From positions 1-50,730 of the IMG/VR virus record IMGVR_UViG_3300044634_001060: a DNA stretch of 50,730 nucleotides; one strand, given 5' to 3'. Position numbers and translations under genes: made by a program. Positions 13,508 to 26,600 of this stretch are shown here, piece by piece; the stretch's first letter is position 1; each line of letters starts with the position of its first letter. The notes below the pieces were generated by a model that saw nothing but the letters and a program-made list of their open reading frames with translations, ran no database searches and was not told the origin of the DNA. The stretch is from a virus.

Positions 13508-16500
13508 ATGTCACTAGTAAACAGACAAAATAACTTATTTGCTAGCGAAGATTGGAAAGTAGCTTACAAAGCCTACAGCCAAATCAATTTTCGCGCATAC
13601 GACTATGACAGTATTAGAACAAGTCTTGTTGAATATGTAAAAGCCAACTTTCCTGAAAATTTCAATGACTACATTGAAAGCAGTGAGTTTATTGCTATCA
13701 TTGAGATGTTAGCATATCTTTCACAGAGCCTTGCTTTCCGCATGGACTTAAACAGTAGAGAAAACTTTTTAGAAACAGCTGAGCGTCGCGACAGCGTATT
13801 CAAGCTAGCTCGTATGTTGGGCTACAATCCAAAGAGAAATATCACTGCTAGCGGTTTAATGAAGCTGACTGCGGTTAGAACAACACATCCGCTCAACGAT
13901 AGCTTAGGCAACCCTTTAAACAATAGAACAGTATACTGGGATGATGCAAACAACCCACAAAGCTACGAGCAGTTTATTACTATTTTAAATGCTGCAATGA
14001 CCAGCTCAAATAGATTTTCGTCTCCATCTAAAAAAGGCACTATCGCTGGCGTCCCATCTGAGTTATATCAACTTAATACACCGATTGGCTCACCGTTGGC
14101 ATATAGTTTTAACTTGTCAATCAACGGTGCATCAAAACCATTTAATATTGTCAACCCAGATCTTCTCGACAATGGATATTTCTTTGAACGTCATCCAGAT
14201 CCAACAAACTTGTTTAACCTAATTTATCGCAACGACGGAAAAGGTTTAAACAGTGTTAACACTGGTTTCTTTGTGATGTTTAAGCAAGGTAACTTAGACT
14301 TCGTTGACTTTAACTATACAGCACCAATTGAAAACAGATTTGAAGATGTTACTGTTGCAAATATCAACGAAACAGATGTATACTTGCAGGAAATTAACAC
14401 CGAAGGTCTTGTACTTAATAAATGGGAAAAGATTCCAAATACAATTGGACAAACATTAAATTATAACAGCATTAGTTTGGGTACAAAAAATCTATATGCT
14501 GTTGAAAATATTAATAACAGCGGACTAAGACTTAAATTCCCAGACGGTAACTTTGGAAACATCCCCACTGGAATTTATCGTTTATGGTTCCGCCCCAGCG
14601 ATCCTACACGTTATGCAATTCAGCCCGAAGATGCACGTAGCGTAAGCATTAGTATTCCTTACGAAGATAGCAGAGGCCGCGAACAAAGCCTCACACTAAC
14701 ATTCAGATTAGAACGCAGAGTCAACAATAGTTTGCCACCTGAGTCATTGGAAGCAATCAAAGAGCGTGCTCCACAGGTTTACTATGCGCAGAACAGAATG
14801 ATTAGTGCGCAGGATTATAATGTGTTCCCGTTGAGTCAAAGCAATAACATCACTAAGATCAAAGCAATGAACAGAACTCATGCAGGTCATAGTAGATACA
14901 TTGACATCAATGATCCTACCGGCACATACAATAACGTAGATACCTTTGCTAAGGATGCTATTCTTTTTGTGGAAGATAGAAATTCTACAAAATCTATTAT
15001 TGTAAATGACAACAACACAGCATCTGAAATTGTTGCTAGTGTTATACCTGAATACCTCAAAGAACAGAGACTAAACAACTTTGTTTATTATGGTCTAAGA
15101 AACTTGTGGACAGATTTCTCGTCTGAAAAATTTAAAACATCTCGTTTGAATATTCGTTGGAAACCACTGCCACTTATGGCCAAGAGTAAAACTGGTTACA
15201 TGACAGAAACATTTAGTACCAGCGGCGAAACAGTAATCATGACAAACACTGATTCGCGTACTACCATGTTCAAAGTGAATAACTTTGTAAAATTTGTAAA
15301 CTCTGGCAACCTAGAAGATTACAAGTGGGTAAGAATTGTAAATGTAGATTACAATGGCGCATTAACCAGCGGCTTAACAACCAGCGTAGGTCCATGGGCA
15401 CTCAGCGAAGAAGTAAGCGAAAATTGGTTTGCTGATGAAGTAATTCCTACTTTAAGAAAATTATTTTCAACATCTGAATCAGATCAGATAAAATCTGCAA
15501 TTAGAAATAAAACTACATTTGGTTTAGGCTATAATGTATCTGCAGACTATTGGTATATCATTGCAGGAAAAGACCTCAACAAGACTGCCGATTACAATGT
15601 TGCATACGCTGAAAATACCAGTAGCCAAGGTTTAGATAGCAGTTGGCTATTGCTGTTTGAATATAGTCCAATTAACAATTCAAGCTATCGTTATAATGTA
15701 ACTATCCGTGGTCAAGACTACGTGGTACAAAGTGTCAACGAATTAAAGTTTTACAATATTAAAAATGTAAAGATTGTTGACAGTAATAACAAATCATCCA
15801 ACGATCTAATTACATTTAATACTTTAAATACCAAACCAGGTAGTGCTGAAACAATTGAATGGTACCGCAGAAACAATATTACATATTGGAGAAACATAGA
15901 AACCGGTTCATTGCATCAGCCTGTTAACTTTGCAACAAACATTCCTTTACGTACTCGTGGAACAAAATGGAACGATATTGAAGTAAGCTGGAAGAGCAAC
16001 TTTGGTATATTTGATCCTGAGTCGGGAAGCGGCACGTTGGCTGACATTGTTGATAGCTCAACGGGTAATCGTTATGTGGGTGAAGCTACGGCAAGACTTA
16101 ACACTTACTTTGATGATGGTTCTCAAAGCAGTATCACATCAAACGTTACAATAGCTAATAACAGCGGTCAGCTATCACGCATCCCAAGTAGTATTGTTAT
16201 TCCTTTTAATAACACAACCTTTGGTACAAATATTTTAGATGCCAATGGCAATATCACTTACAGAATGTTCAACGATGCTGGTACCGGATTAGAAGTGTTT
16301 CACGGTAACACAACAGTTTATTCTTACGGTGAAACTGGCACATCATTAAACACCGGTGTTACAGGACGTCTGTATCTTGCAAATGCTAACGTAACTGCCG
16401 AAACAGGTAATATAATCTACAGCGATCTGCAAGATAATATCTATCACATATCCGCTGACGGTACAGGTACGCTGTATAAAGATCAGCTGGTGTTGAATTA

Positions 16501-17677
16501 TCTAAATAATAAAGAAAACATTGACAAGGACATTGTGTGGCAAGTAGTTGATGTATACAAATATGCCGACGGTTACACAGATCCACGCAAGGTTATTGTT
16601 GCACCCATAGACACTGACAGCGACCTAGTGCCAGACAGACCGTTGCAGTTTGTTGAATACGTTGACGCAGACGATCTGCAACTATTCGAATACTACACAG
16701 ATTTTGATGGGTATACTTATGACCGACCAGTAACTGGTATAATCTTAGATTACAGATATGAAAATTCAGTGTCTGTGAACTTCACAGGCAATGTTATCAG
16801 TCCAGGTAGTTATGTAAGCAACACTGTATTAGATACAGTTGATTGGATCCTAGTCAAGGATCTAAGTATTGTGACTAGCTACTTAGAAAATAATTTAGGA
16901 AAAGCAGCAGGCATTAAAATTTATGCTGTTGCCGAAGATGCCTGTTATTTGATGACACCAAGCAGTACTGACTTAAATATAGTTCGTGCTATTCCAACCA
17001 ATGATTATTTTGTTAAACATGGCCGCGGCCCAACACAAAATACAGCAAGTCTCACACAAGAGCAAAGTATTATTCGCTGGCAGCATGTAGCGCCCAGCGA
17101 TGTTAGAATTGACCCTAGTATTAGCAATGTAGTAGAGATGATCATACTCACAACAAGTTATTATAACGATATTATTGCTTATCAGGCACAGACAGTTTCT
17201 CGTGCTATTCCACGTGAGCCAACCTCAGCTGAACTAAGCATTGAATTTGAAAATTTAAATGAATATAAGAGTGCCAGCGATAGCTTGGTGTTCCGCAGTG
17301 CCAAGTTTAAACCCTTGTTTGGCGCCAATGCTGATGCAGAGTTCCAGGCACGTTTCCGTGTAGTTAAATTGTCTAATCAACTCAGTGACAATGAATTGAA
17401 AACACGAATCATCTCAGCTTTTAACAACTACTTTGATGTAACTAATTGGGAATTTGGTGAAACTTTCTACTTCACCGAATTAAGCAGTTATGTACACCAG
17501 CAACTAGGTAGTGCCATTGGTAGTATTGTTATTCTACCAAAAAATACCAGCGGTAAGTTTGGCGACCTGTTCCAAGTAAAAGCAGAACCAAACGAATTAT
17601 TTTTAAGCACAGCCACAGTAGGCGATATCGAAATAGTAGAAAAAATTAACTCGCAAACATTACGTACTGATCGTTAA
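13508..17677 (+). CDS. 6: gp6-like baseplate wedge protein (enlarged)
   Basis: A 1389-residue protein whose N-terminus is typical of gp6, the baseplate J-like wedge ring component: YDYDSIRTSLVEYVKANFP (about 32-50), YIESSEFIAIIEMLAYLSQS (about 55-74), and RMDLNSRENFLETAERRDSV. A second family-like part lies at LPPESLEAIKERAPQVYYAQ and RMISAQDYNVFPLSQ (about 415-450). The C-terminus (about 1240-1389) returns to a J-like pattern ending in AEPNELFLSTATVGDIEIVE. T4 gp6 is 660 residues. The extra 700, mainly 480-1200, are Asn/Thr/Ser-rich beta sequence and look like inserted surface domains. It follows gp25 by 6 bases and precedes the giant gene by 11 bases with AAGGA as ribosome binding site. Confidence 0.85.
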   Translation: MSLVNRQNNLFASEDWKVAYKAYSQINFRAYDYDSIRTSLVEYVKANFPENFNDYIESSEFIAIIEMLAYLSQSLAFRMDLNSRENFLETAERRDSVFKLARMLGYNPKRNITASGLMKLTAVRTTHPLNDSLGNPLNNRTVYWDDANNPQSYEQFITILNAAMTSSNRFSSPSKKGTIAGVPSELYQLNTPIGSPLAYSFNLSINGASKPFNIVNPDLLDNGYFFERHPDPTNLFNLIYRNDGKGLNSVNTGFFVMFKQGNLDFVDFNYTAPIENRFEDVTVANINETDVYLQEINTEGLVLNKWEKIPNTIGQTLNYNSISLGTKNLYAVENINNSGLRLKFPDGNFGNIPTGIYRLWFRPSDPTRYAIQPEDARSVSISIPYEDSRGREQSLTLTFRLERRVNNSLPPESLEAIKERAPQVYYAQNRMISAQDYNVFPLSQSNNITKIKAMNRTHAGHSRYIDINDPTGTYNNVDTFAKDAILFVEDRNSTKSIIVNDNNTASEIVASVIPEYLKEQRLNNFVYYGLRNLWTDFSSEKFKTSRLNIRWKPLPLMAKSKTGYMTETFSTSGETVIMTNTDSRTTMFKVNNFVKFVNSGNLEDYKWVRIVNVDYNGALTSGLTTSVGPWALSEEVSENWFADEVIPTLRKLFSTSESDQIKSAIRNKTTFGLGYNVSADYWYIIAGKDLNKTADYNVAYAENTSSQGLDSSWLLLFEYSPINNSSYRYNVTIRGQDYVVQSVNELKFYNIKNVKIVDSNNKSSNDLITFNTLNTKPGSAETIEWYRRNNITYWRNIETGSLHQPVNFATNIPLRTRGTKWNDIEVSWKSNFGIFDPESGSGTLADIVDSSTGNRYVGEATARLNTYFDDGSQSSITSNVTIANNSGQLSRIPSSIVIPFNNTTFGTNILDANGNITYRMFNDAGTGLEVFHGNTTVYSYGETGTSLNTGVTGRLYLANANVTAETGNIIYSDLQDNIYHISADGTGTLYKDQLVLNYLNNKENIDKDIVWQVVDVYKYADGYTDPRKVIVAPIDTDSDLVPDRPLQFVEYVDADDLQLFEYYTDFDGYTYDRPVTGIILDYRYENSVSVNFTGNVISPGSYVSNTVLDTVDWILVKDLSIVTSYLENNLGKAAGIKIYAVAEDACYLMTPSSTDLNIVRAIPTNDYFVKHGRGPTQNTASLTQEQSIIRWQHVAPSDVRIDPSISNVVEMIILTTSYYNDIIAYQAQTVSRAIPREPTSAELSIEFENLNEYKSASDSLVFRSAKFKPLFGANADAEFQARFRVVKLSNQLSDNELKTRIISAFNNYFDVTNWEFGETFYFTELSSYVHQQLGSAIGSIVILPKNTSGKFGDLFQVKAEPNELFLSTATVGDIEIVEKINSQTLRTDR

Positions 17678-17688
17678 GGATTGTAAGA

Positions 17689-20600
17689 ATGTCAGATAAG
17701 ATTTACAAAAAATTACCAGGTGTATTGCAAACTACCGCAATCAAAAATTTCTTTGAAAGCACAGTAGAGCAATTATTCAGCAAGGCTAACGTAGAAAACA
17801 TCCAAGGTTTTATTGGTAATAAAACCAGTGACGATGTTAACGTTAAAGGAAGTTATATTCCTCAACCTACTGTAACAAGACGTTTCTATAATGTTACACC
17901 TACGGTTAATAACATTGATCCTAGAACAGGTAAAAGTGAAAACTTAGTGTTCTATGATGAGTTCATTGAATCCTTGGCTACCTATGGCGTTGACGTTAAA
18001 AATCATAACAGAATTTTTGGAGAAAAATACAATGTATTCATGCCTCCAATTGACGCAGATAAGTTAATTAACTATCAAGAATATTATTGGTATCCCGATG
18101 GTCCTGCACCAGTTGAAGTCAGAGGTACATTAGCTGAACCAATTGATATCAATCGCGACATCATTGGCAAGGCACAGTTTATTCCACCTGTGGGTAAGAA
18201 GTTACGCAGCGGCATGATTATTAAATTTGCCGGCGAATATGTTATTCCTGCAAGTCAACTCAATGTTGAATACATTGTCGAAGGTGTGGGCGAAAAGATT
18301 TATCTTGTACCAAAAGTAGATAATTTTAGCACACGTTTTTCTACACCAGTAGATGATGTTTACGATGCTACTATTTTCTCACTAGATGATGAAAATGTAC
18401 GTCATAGCGCAGGTAATGTATCAAGTGTGACTGTTCTAAATGGTGGTACTGGGTATAGTAACACTGATATAGTAACTATTAGCGGTGCTACATCAACACC
18501 TGCGTCAGCTAACATTGTAGTTGATGCCAATGGTTCAGTAACAACTGTTGTTATTAATTCCGCTGGTGATCTATACAGTGATCAAGTGAGAATTTCAATT
18601 CAGAGTACAACCGGTAAAGACTTTGTGGGTTCTGTTATTCTTGATGATATGCACACTATCACAAGTAGCACTGTTGACATCTTATCTACACAAGCCAAGA
18701 CAGGTATTGATCCAAACACAGGGAAATATTATTTCCTAGGTGGAACATATAGTTTTGACAAAGATACCGATGGTGACAACGAAGGTAACCTACAGTGGGG
18801 CGGCGGCCTATCTCAGAGCGTACCCGACTACATTGTACAACGTCGTGGTGCAGCAAACAAAAACGTTTGGAGTCGTGTAAACTTCTGGTATCATAAAAAT
18901 AACTTTATTGATGCAGGTGTAGCAGTACCCAACGAAGCATATCGCGCTCAACGTCCAATCATTGAATTTGACCATAGACTAGAACTATACAACCACGGTG
19001 TTCGTGGTATCGGTGCTGTTAACATTGCGTGTACTACATTGTCATTTGCTGAACTTGATGGCAGCAGAACTGGTGCATTAGTTGATGACGTTCCTGTAGA
19101 GCGTGCAACGATTATCTTCCCCTATGAAGATGTAAGTATTTCAAAATATATCTATCAGGCGTTTACAAACATTGCAACAAACAACATTGAGTTGATGCGT
19201 GTAGGCGATCCAGAACTTAATCCAGCTGGTGCAGAAGACGGTGATCTTAACTTCGTGCCATGGGAGATGCTTGACGGCGATGTTGTGCAGATCAAGAACG
19301 GTTCATTTAACATTGGTAAAGAGTTTAGGTTTACCGGCGATGGCTTTGTAATCTGCCAAGAAAAAATAAGTGTAAATCAGGATCCGCTGTTCAACTTATA
19401 TGATGACGCGGGTGTTTATCTAGGCGACCCTGGTAAGTATCCTAGCGCAACATTTGCAGGTAACAGAGTATTTGGCTATGTTCGTGATCTTGTAGATATT
19501 TCTAAAGACGTAAATATTACTAGATCTTCAGTCCAAGACGAAGTCCTAGGATTTCATCTATACTATAGACCTTTCAAGGCCAGCAGTGAAATAGCTTTTA
19601 TTACAGAAATTAATCAAAAGCCATATTACTACACTCCTATTGGAACAAACAATAGTACACTACTTGAGGGATATTTCTTCTACAAGTTGCTCGATAACAC
19701 AGAAGAACTGCACACTGATTGGAAAACAATAAGTGTTCCATCAACACAGAGAATTTATACGTCGTATACACTTGATCAATTTGACATTGACAACAATTCC
19801 AAGACTTTCTTTATTGGCTGTGAACCAAAGCAAGATTCAAACAAGAATAGCGGATACGATATTGAAGTTAAAGTTAACGGTATTAAGCGTACTGACTTTA
19901 CCTACGGCGCCAGTCGTGTAGCGTTTATTGACTTTGACGCATTTAATTTCACAGTTGGTGACTTCATTGAAATTTCAGCATTCAGTGACAATGGATTAAT
20001 TTCCTACGATAGTATCAGCAAATACGAAGTTCCGCTATCATGGAGAAACCCATTTAACCAACCATTTGATGTATTGTCGGAACCAGAATTTTTACCTCAG
20101 TTTAAAAAGTTTATCGAAAAGCAGGATGGCTTTGAAGGTGATGCATTAAGTGTCAATAACTTTGCAAGTACCAATAGAGATCCAGCACTAGCAACTGACA
20201 TTGTACAAACAGATCACTCAGCTATACTTGCGGCATTCCTATTAGATAGTCAGCCTCACAATTTAGTAGAAGCTATTAGATTTAACTCTGGCGAATATCA
20301 AAAGTATAAGAATCGTTTAAAGAGTGAAATCAACAACTATTACAATACCTACGACATCAGCAATTTCTCCAATGAGTATGTGCTAGAGCAAGTATTGAGA
20401 AATGTTACTTCGTTCAAAGTAGGCAAAGATGTATTCAACAGAACATATGTTGTGCCATTCGGTGACAACTATATCCAGGACCAGTTTACAGTAAATGATC
20501 GCACAGTATCAGAGTTCGTATCAACAACTTTTGCTGATCTAAATGAAATTGAAAACAGTCTGCTAGTTTATGTACAGTCTGGCACAACAACTAGACTACT

Positions 20601-23600
20601 AAATGTTGATGCTGATTACACAATTAGCAGTTTCAACCCTATCACTGTTGAAATTAACAGAACTAGTGTAACACTAGACTTAGGCGACGTTGTAACTTTA
20701 AAAATTTATGACAGTGAGCGTGATAGCGCACAGTGTCCTCCTACACCAAGTATACTTGGCCTATATCAATTGTATCAACCCAGTGTTGAAACAGATTATA
20801 GCTTTAAAGAACCATTAGATGTTGTTATCGGTCACGACGGATCACGCACACCTGTATTGGGCGACCGCCGCGATGATATACTATTAGAATTTGAAAAGCG
20901 TATCTACAATGCTGCAAAATCACAGTTTAGATTAGCTAACAGCTTGCCAGAGCTTAACAGAACAAGTGTAAAGCCAGGCGCTTTCCGTGGCACAGGGTTT
21001 GAATACAAAGAATGGTATGATTTAATGAGATACCACTTTGCTACTTGGTCTACTGCTAACAAAGTTGACCCAGTTGCAAATGAATTCTTTGATGCTGCTG
21101 ATCCGTGGACATGGAACTACAGAGGCAATCAAGACATTGGTGGATATTGGAAGGGCTGGTATGATTACTATTATGATACCTTTAGACCTAACACAGACCC
21201 ATGGGAAATGTTGGGCTTCACAGAACAACCAACCTGGTGGAACGATCAGTATGGCACAGACTACGGTAGTAATAATACAGCTATGTGGGATGACCTTGAG
21301 GAAGGTATCATTCGTAGAGGACGTAGAGAAAACTTTGCAGATGACAGCTACCTTGTAAACAATCCGTTTAGAAGAATTGGCTTGCATCAAGTTATTCCAG
21401 TTGACGCAGACGGTAACCTAATTACTCCTTACGAATTAATATCAACCGGTTCAACAACTAAAACTGTTGAATGGAGACCGGGTAATGCAAACACAAGTTT
21501 AGGTTATGCTACAACAAGTTTCCTTAACACTGATGGTCTTAATATAAGTTTTGATGCTAGCAACGTTTACGTTGAAGGCAAAGCCTTGGTTAACCACTCA
21601 TTGTCTCTGCATCCAAACTTTGTTGGACACAGCGAAATTGAAGAACAAGACGTAAGTTATGTAATACCTAGAAATACAGATCAAACACCAACAGCTATGC
21701 CCGACTATGCTGTAGCAGTTATGGTAAACGGTATTGCATTCTACACTCCAAAGTCCACTAAGACTTGGAACGATGCAGGCGAATGGCATTATAATAATGG
21801 CAACGTTGATGACTTCACAGAATTTACATCCTACGGTCACAGCACTGTAAACGGTCTATTCCACTACCACTCAACTCACCCCGAGGTGGTTGGCCTAACT
21901 GCCTGGAGCAAAACAACTCACAGTCCTATCATTGGTTGGGCATTTGACGGTCTACCAATTTACGGTCCGTACGGTTATAAAGACCCGTTAAATCCGGCTA
22001 GTGAAATCGTAAATATTAAGAGTCCTTTTAGACTCAGATCTGGTGTACGTCAAACCGGCCCTGGTGGTGCGCACACTGGTATGTTTGTCGAAGACTTTGA
22101 TCTAGATGGTGCAGTACTTGGACAACTAGGGTACACAGATCAATATAACACACGTTACGGTGTAACACCTGATAGCCCTAGCACACCTATTAGATATTAT
22201 GTAGCAACTGTTGATGACAGCGGTAAACCCATGTTCCCATATGCAGTGGGCGGAGGAGTTCAATCACATTCCACTAGTGGATCTGTATGGGCAGGAAAGT
22301 ATTGTGCTGTACCAGCAGATATTTCTAATAATACAACAAACTCAGCAGTGGTGCCAGCAAACGTAATTGCAGCTATTACCAGCGATAAAATTGTTGAAAA
22401 GTCATACACAGATGCAGTTAGTGCCGATTGGAAATTTGGCGACGGCGCCCCTGTTGAAATTAGTTGGAGATATTCTGAAGACTATCCATTTGCTGTAGTT
22501 GAAGCATTACTACTAGGTAAGCCAGCACAGTTTGCAACATTGTTTGCAGATCCAACAAGAATAGAACGTACTGTTGCTAACAAAGATATGTTGGTTGAAA
22601 CAACTTCTCGCGGACGTTGGCAGTGGAGTAACCCTGGTCACTTCAGAGTACACGGTGAAATAGACAATGCTGGAAACTTTGTTACAAATATTGGTTATAG
22701 TCAGTTTATTAATAGCTGGTTAAATTTCCAGGGCTTAACTATCAACAACAGTTTTGCATATAAACTAAGAACACTTAATGTTAAGTTAGGGCATAGATTT
22801 GCTGGATTCATTGACAAAGACACAATGACTCTGCGTACTGATCAGTACAGCACAACCGGTAATGCTACTAGCTTAATTGTACCTTCAGAAAACGTAAACG
22901 TTGTAATTCACAGCTCGCCATACAAGACTAGAAACTTTTATAGCGGTGTGATCATTGAGAAACTCGAAGACGGCTTCAAGGTAAGAGGCTTTGATAGAAA
23001 CTTTGGTTATTTCTTAACACTAGCAAGCAGAACAAGTGGCCCACGTGAAAAAGTAAGTGTGGGTGGCGAACCAGCAAACTTTGTTGACTGGACACCAAAT
23101 ATTTCTTATAGAAAATCTGCAATTGTACGCTATCAAAACAGCTACTATCGCGCACCAAGCGACATAGCAGGATCTGCTACATTTGATCGTTCTGTGTGGA
23201 CTCGCTTGTCTGCATTGCCGCAGATTGGTGCTGCCACCGGTGTACTATACCAAGATACCACAGGCGAAGTTGTTCGTGTTGATTACGAAACAAAGTTCAC
23301 AACAACTGATGAGTTGTTTGACTTCCTGATCAGCTTGGGCAGATATCAAAAATCAATTGGCTTTAACTTTGGTGAATATGACAGTAGCATTAACGCTACA
23401 AGAGATTGGGCATATGCAGCAAAGCAATTCTTATTCTGGGTAACTGGTAATTGGGAAATTGGTAACACATTAGAATTAAGCCCAATGGCAACTAATGTAA
23501 CATTCTCCACAGAGCTAGGGTTCATATCAAAACTTAACCGCGTTGACCGCGATCAGTTTGTGTTAATGGATTCATCTGGTGCAGTAATTTCTCCAACAGA

Positions 23601-26600
23601 ATGTGAAATTGTACGTGAAGATAATCGCATCGAGATTGCGCCGCCAACCGGCCGCCAGATTTACAGCGCACTAATTTATACTCAAGAAATTGAGCACGCC
23701 ATGACAGTTGACAACATCACAGTTTTCAACGACGTTATCTATGACCCATTGCGTAACCAAAAGCACACACGTTTTAAACTCAAGGGCAAGAGAACTGCTA
23801 ACTGGGATGGTCGTTACATCACTGAAGGCTTTGTTATCTCTGGTGACGAACTAAAACCAAACTTGGACAATCTAGCTGGTACTATTGGCAGATACAACGA
23901 ACTAGGTTTTGTGCCTGTGGATAAGCAGCTATATCAAGTTGCTCGTGCGCAATACGGTTATCAAGACAAAGAGTATCTCAGAGAACTTGATATCACAGAT
24001 GATCAACAGGTTGATTTCTACCTGGGCATGCTACAAAGCAAAGGCACCTCAACTAGCTTGGGTCGTATTGCTCGCAGTAATGCAATTGTACAAGGTAACG
24101 TAACAGTATACGACGAATGGGCTCTGCGTGTTGGTGACTTTGGTGATACTGAAAATGATCAAAGCGTTGAACTAAAACTTAACAAGAGTGAGTTTATCAA
24201 CGACCCACAACTAATTACACTAGCCTTCCCAGAAGATACAACTAATATTGTTGAAAAGATTGAAGTACTAGATCGTAAGCACAAGTACTATAGTGTACCA
24301 CAGATTATTATCTCAGCACCAACCAGCAGCAATGGTGTGCGTGCTACTGCTGAAGCTACACTAAACAGCGCCGGTGAACTAAGTTCCATTAGTGTAACAA
24401 ATACAGGTTCGGGTTACGGAACAAATCCTGATCAACCAATTGTGGGTGTTACAGTTATTGCTGGTTCTGTTGTAGTAGATACAGTTGATACTAAATTTAA
24501 CGCTGTAACAGCTTTGAGCAGTAACAGTTGGATCAGCACTAGTGGTTTGTCAAATGTTGTTATCAATGATCATTTAAGTGCTAACGGCAACGTTGTTGTA
24601 AATCTAAGCTCTGCCACAGATGCTGACGACATTGTTACATTAATTAATTCTGCGCCTGGACTAGGCGGAAACATCACTGCAACTGTGTACAGAACTGACA
24701 CAGATATCAGCGGTAACAGCGATGTTGATATTGGCTATACACTGGCATTAACTGGCAACGACTTTAGCATTGTCAGTGCTGCCGCAGGCCTATATCTAAC
24801 TACAGGAAGATATCAACCACGCCAACGTTATGCGATTGAAACTGCAAATAACACAGTAGCAGCTAACGTAAGTGTGCGTGTAGATGACAATTTAGTTAGC
24901 AGTAGTTTCTGGGCATTAGACTCAGGCGATCGCTGGACTATTACTACTGTTTCAGCCGCAGATGAAAATCAGTCACTGGCATTAAATCTAAACACCGGTA
25001 CCGAAAATGGTACTAGTGCAATGGCCGCAGAAAACACAATTTTAACTGACGGTGAATATCCGTTTGTTGATGTGTTTGTAAATGGTGTTAAAATCAATAA
25101 CAAACCTGATCAACAGGTGTTTACTCTAACAACTACATCAATCACTTTCTCAAATGTTTCTCTGCTACCACAGAGTGCGCTGACTCCTGCATTTGACTAC
25201 TCACGTACACCTGCTAGAACAAAATATATCTTGCCAGCTCAATCAACTGTAAAAATTATTGAGAAAGCAACCATTGATTTTACTGATGCATATCAAGGCG
25301 ACGTACCGGGTTCACAGCTTGAAATTACAGTGCAGACAAACGATGCTATTGCTATCAAGTTAGGTACTAAGAGAATTTATGAAATTACACCTGATGCAAA
25401 AGACGACGATGTTATATTAATTGACATCGACGACACAACTCGCTTCCTTAAGAAGCCATTGGGTGTAAGAGAACACAGCCTATGGCCAACCACAAGTGGC
25501 GTAGATTATTCTGGTATCATTGACAGTAAGTATCCAACACTGCCCAATGCAGGTTATGTAAATCCTGCAAACGTAAACTTCATGTCATACGACGTTGCAA
25601 GTTTACCTGACCTATTCGACGAAAACATTATCATTAAACCTTCAGGTAATAGTTACATTCATGTTGCTGCATCTGAAAACAACGATTGGAATGTTTATAA
25701 ACTACAACAAGCTGGTGGCGTTACATATCTAGCCAACTTAGGCGATGATGCAAAACTTTATACCACTGAAAGTTTGTTCAACTATATTGATTCAAACCAA
25801 ATTGGTGAAAATGATACATCACGTTACTTAGACTTCTTCTTAACACTTAAGAATGCAAATGTCAGTGATAATGTTGTAGTATGGACCAACGAAACAATTA
25901 TCAAGCAGAACGAGTTAAACATTCTCGATGTTGAAGCACCAAGAATGATTGAAGCTCGCATCAAGAGTATTGGCCCACATCCAACTGCTCGTATTGCAAT
26001 TACAAATATTACACCAGTATCAACGTACTCATACAAAAATGCAAGTATGAGTGCAGCCGATGCTAACAATATTGTTACAATTTCAAACGTATCGATTCCT
26101 ACACTAGCCGAAGGCGATGCAGTATCATTCAACGATGCCACAGGTAACACTTATAGCTATTCTGCTAACCTAACATATAATGGTGTAGGTAATGTTACTG
26201 TTGGCGCATCAAACGTAGCATATGTAACAGCAAGCGGTCACGTAACACTAGCATTCAGCGGCGACCCGACTGCTAACAACAAACAATATTATGTTGAAAG
26301 TGTCAACGTGGTAGGAAACAGCTTTGTTGTTCGCAGCGACTATTTTGCTAATGCTAACGTTGTGGCTGCACTAAGCAATATCAACTATAGCGTAACAGCT
26401 TTTGAAGATTTTGGTGATTCAAATACTTACTTTACAGTATCAAATGTCACACCACTATCGTTTACAATTGAGCGTCCTGCTAGTGTAGCACGTAACGTTG
26501 ATGTTTACCACATGACACTTTCCAAGTTGTTTACTGCTAATGCGCACGGAATTTCTTCAGGCGATGTTATTAGAGTAGCAACCACAACATTCAGCGGTGC

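Noticed and set aside
21038-21358. 106-codon plus-strand open frame inside the giant gene
   Set aside because: It lies fully within the coding frame of the giant gene, has no ribosome binding site, and is Met/Thr/Gln-rich as expected of an off-frame translation.
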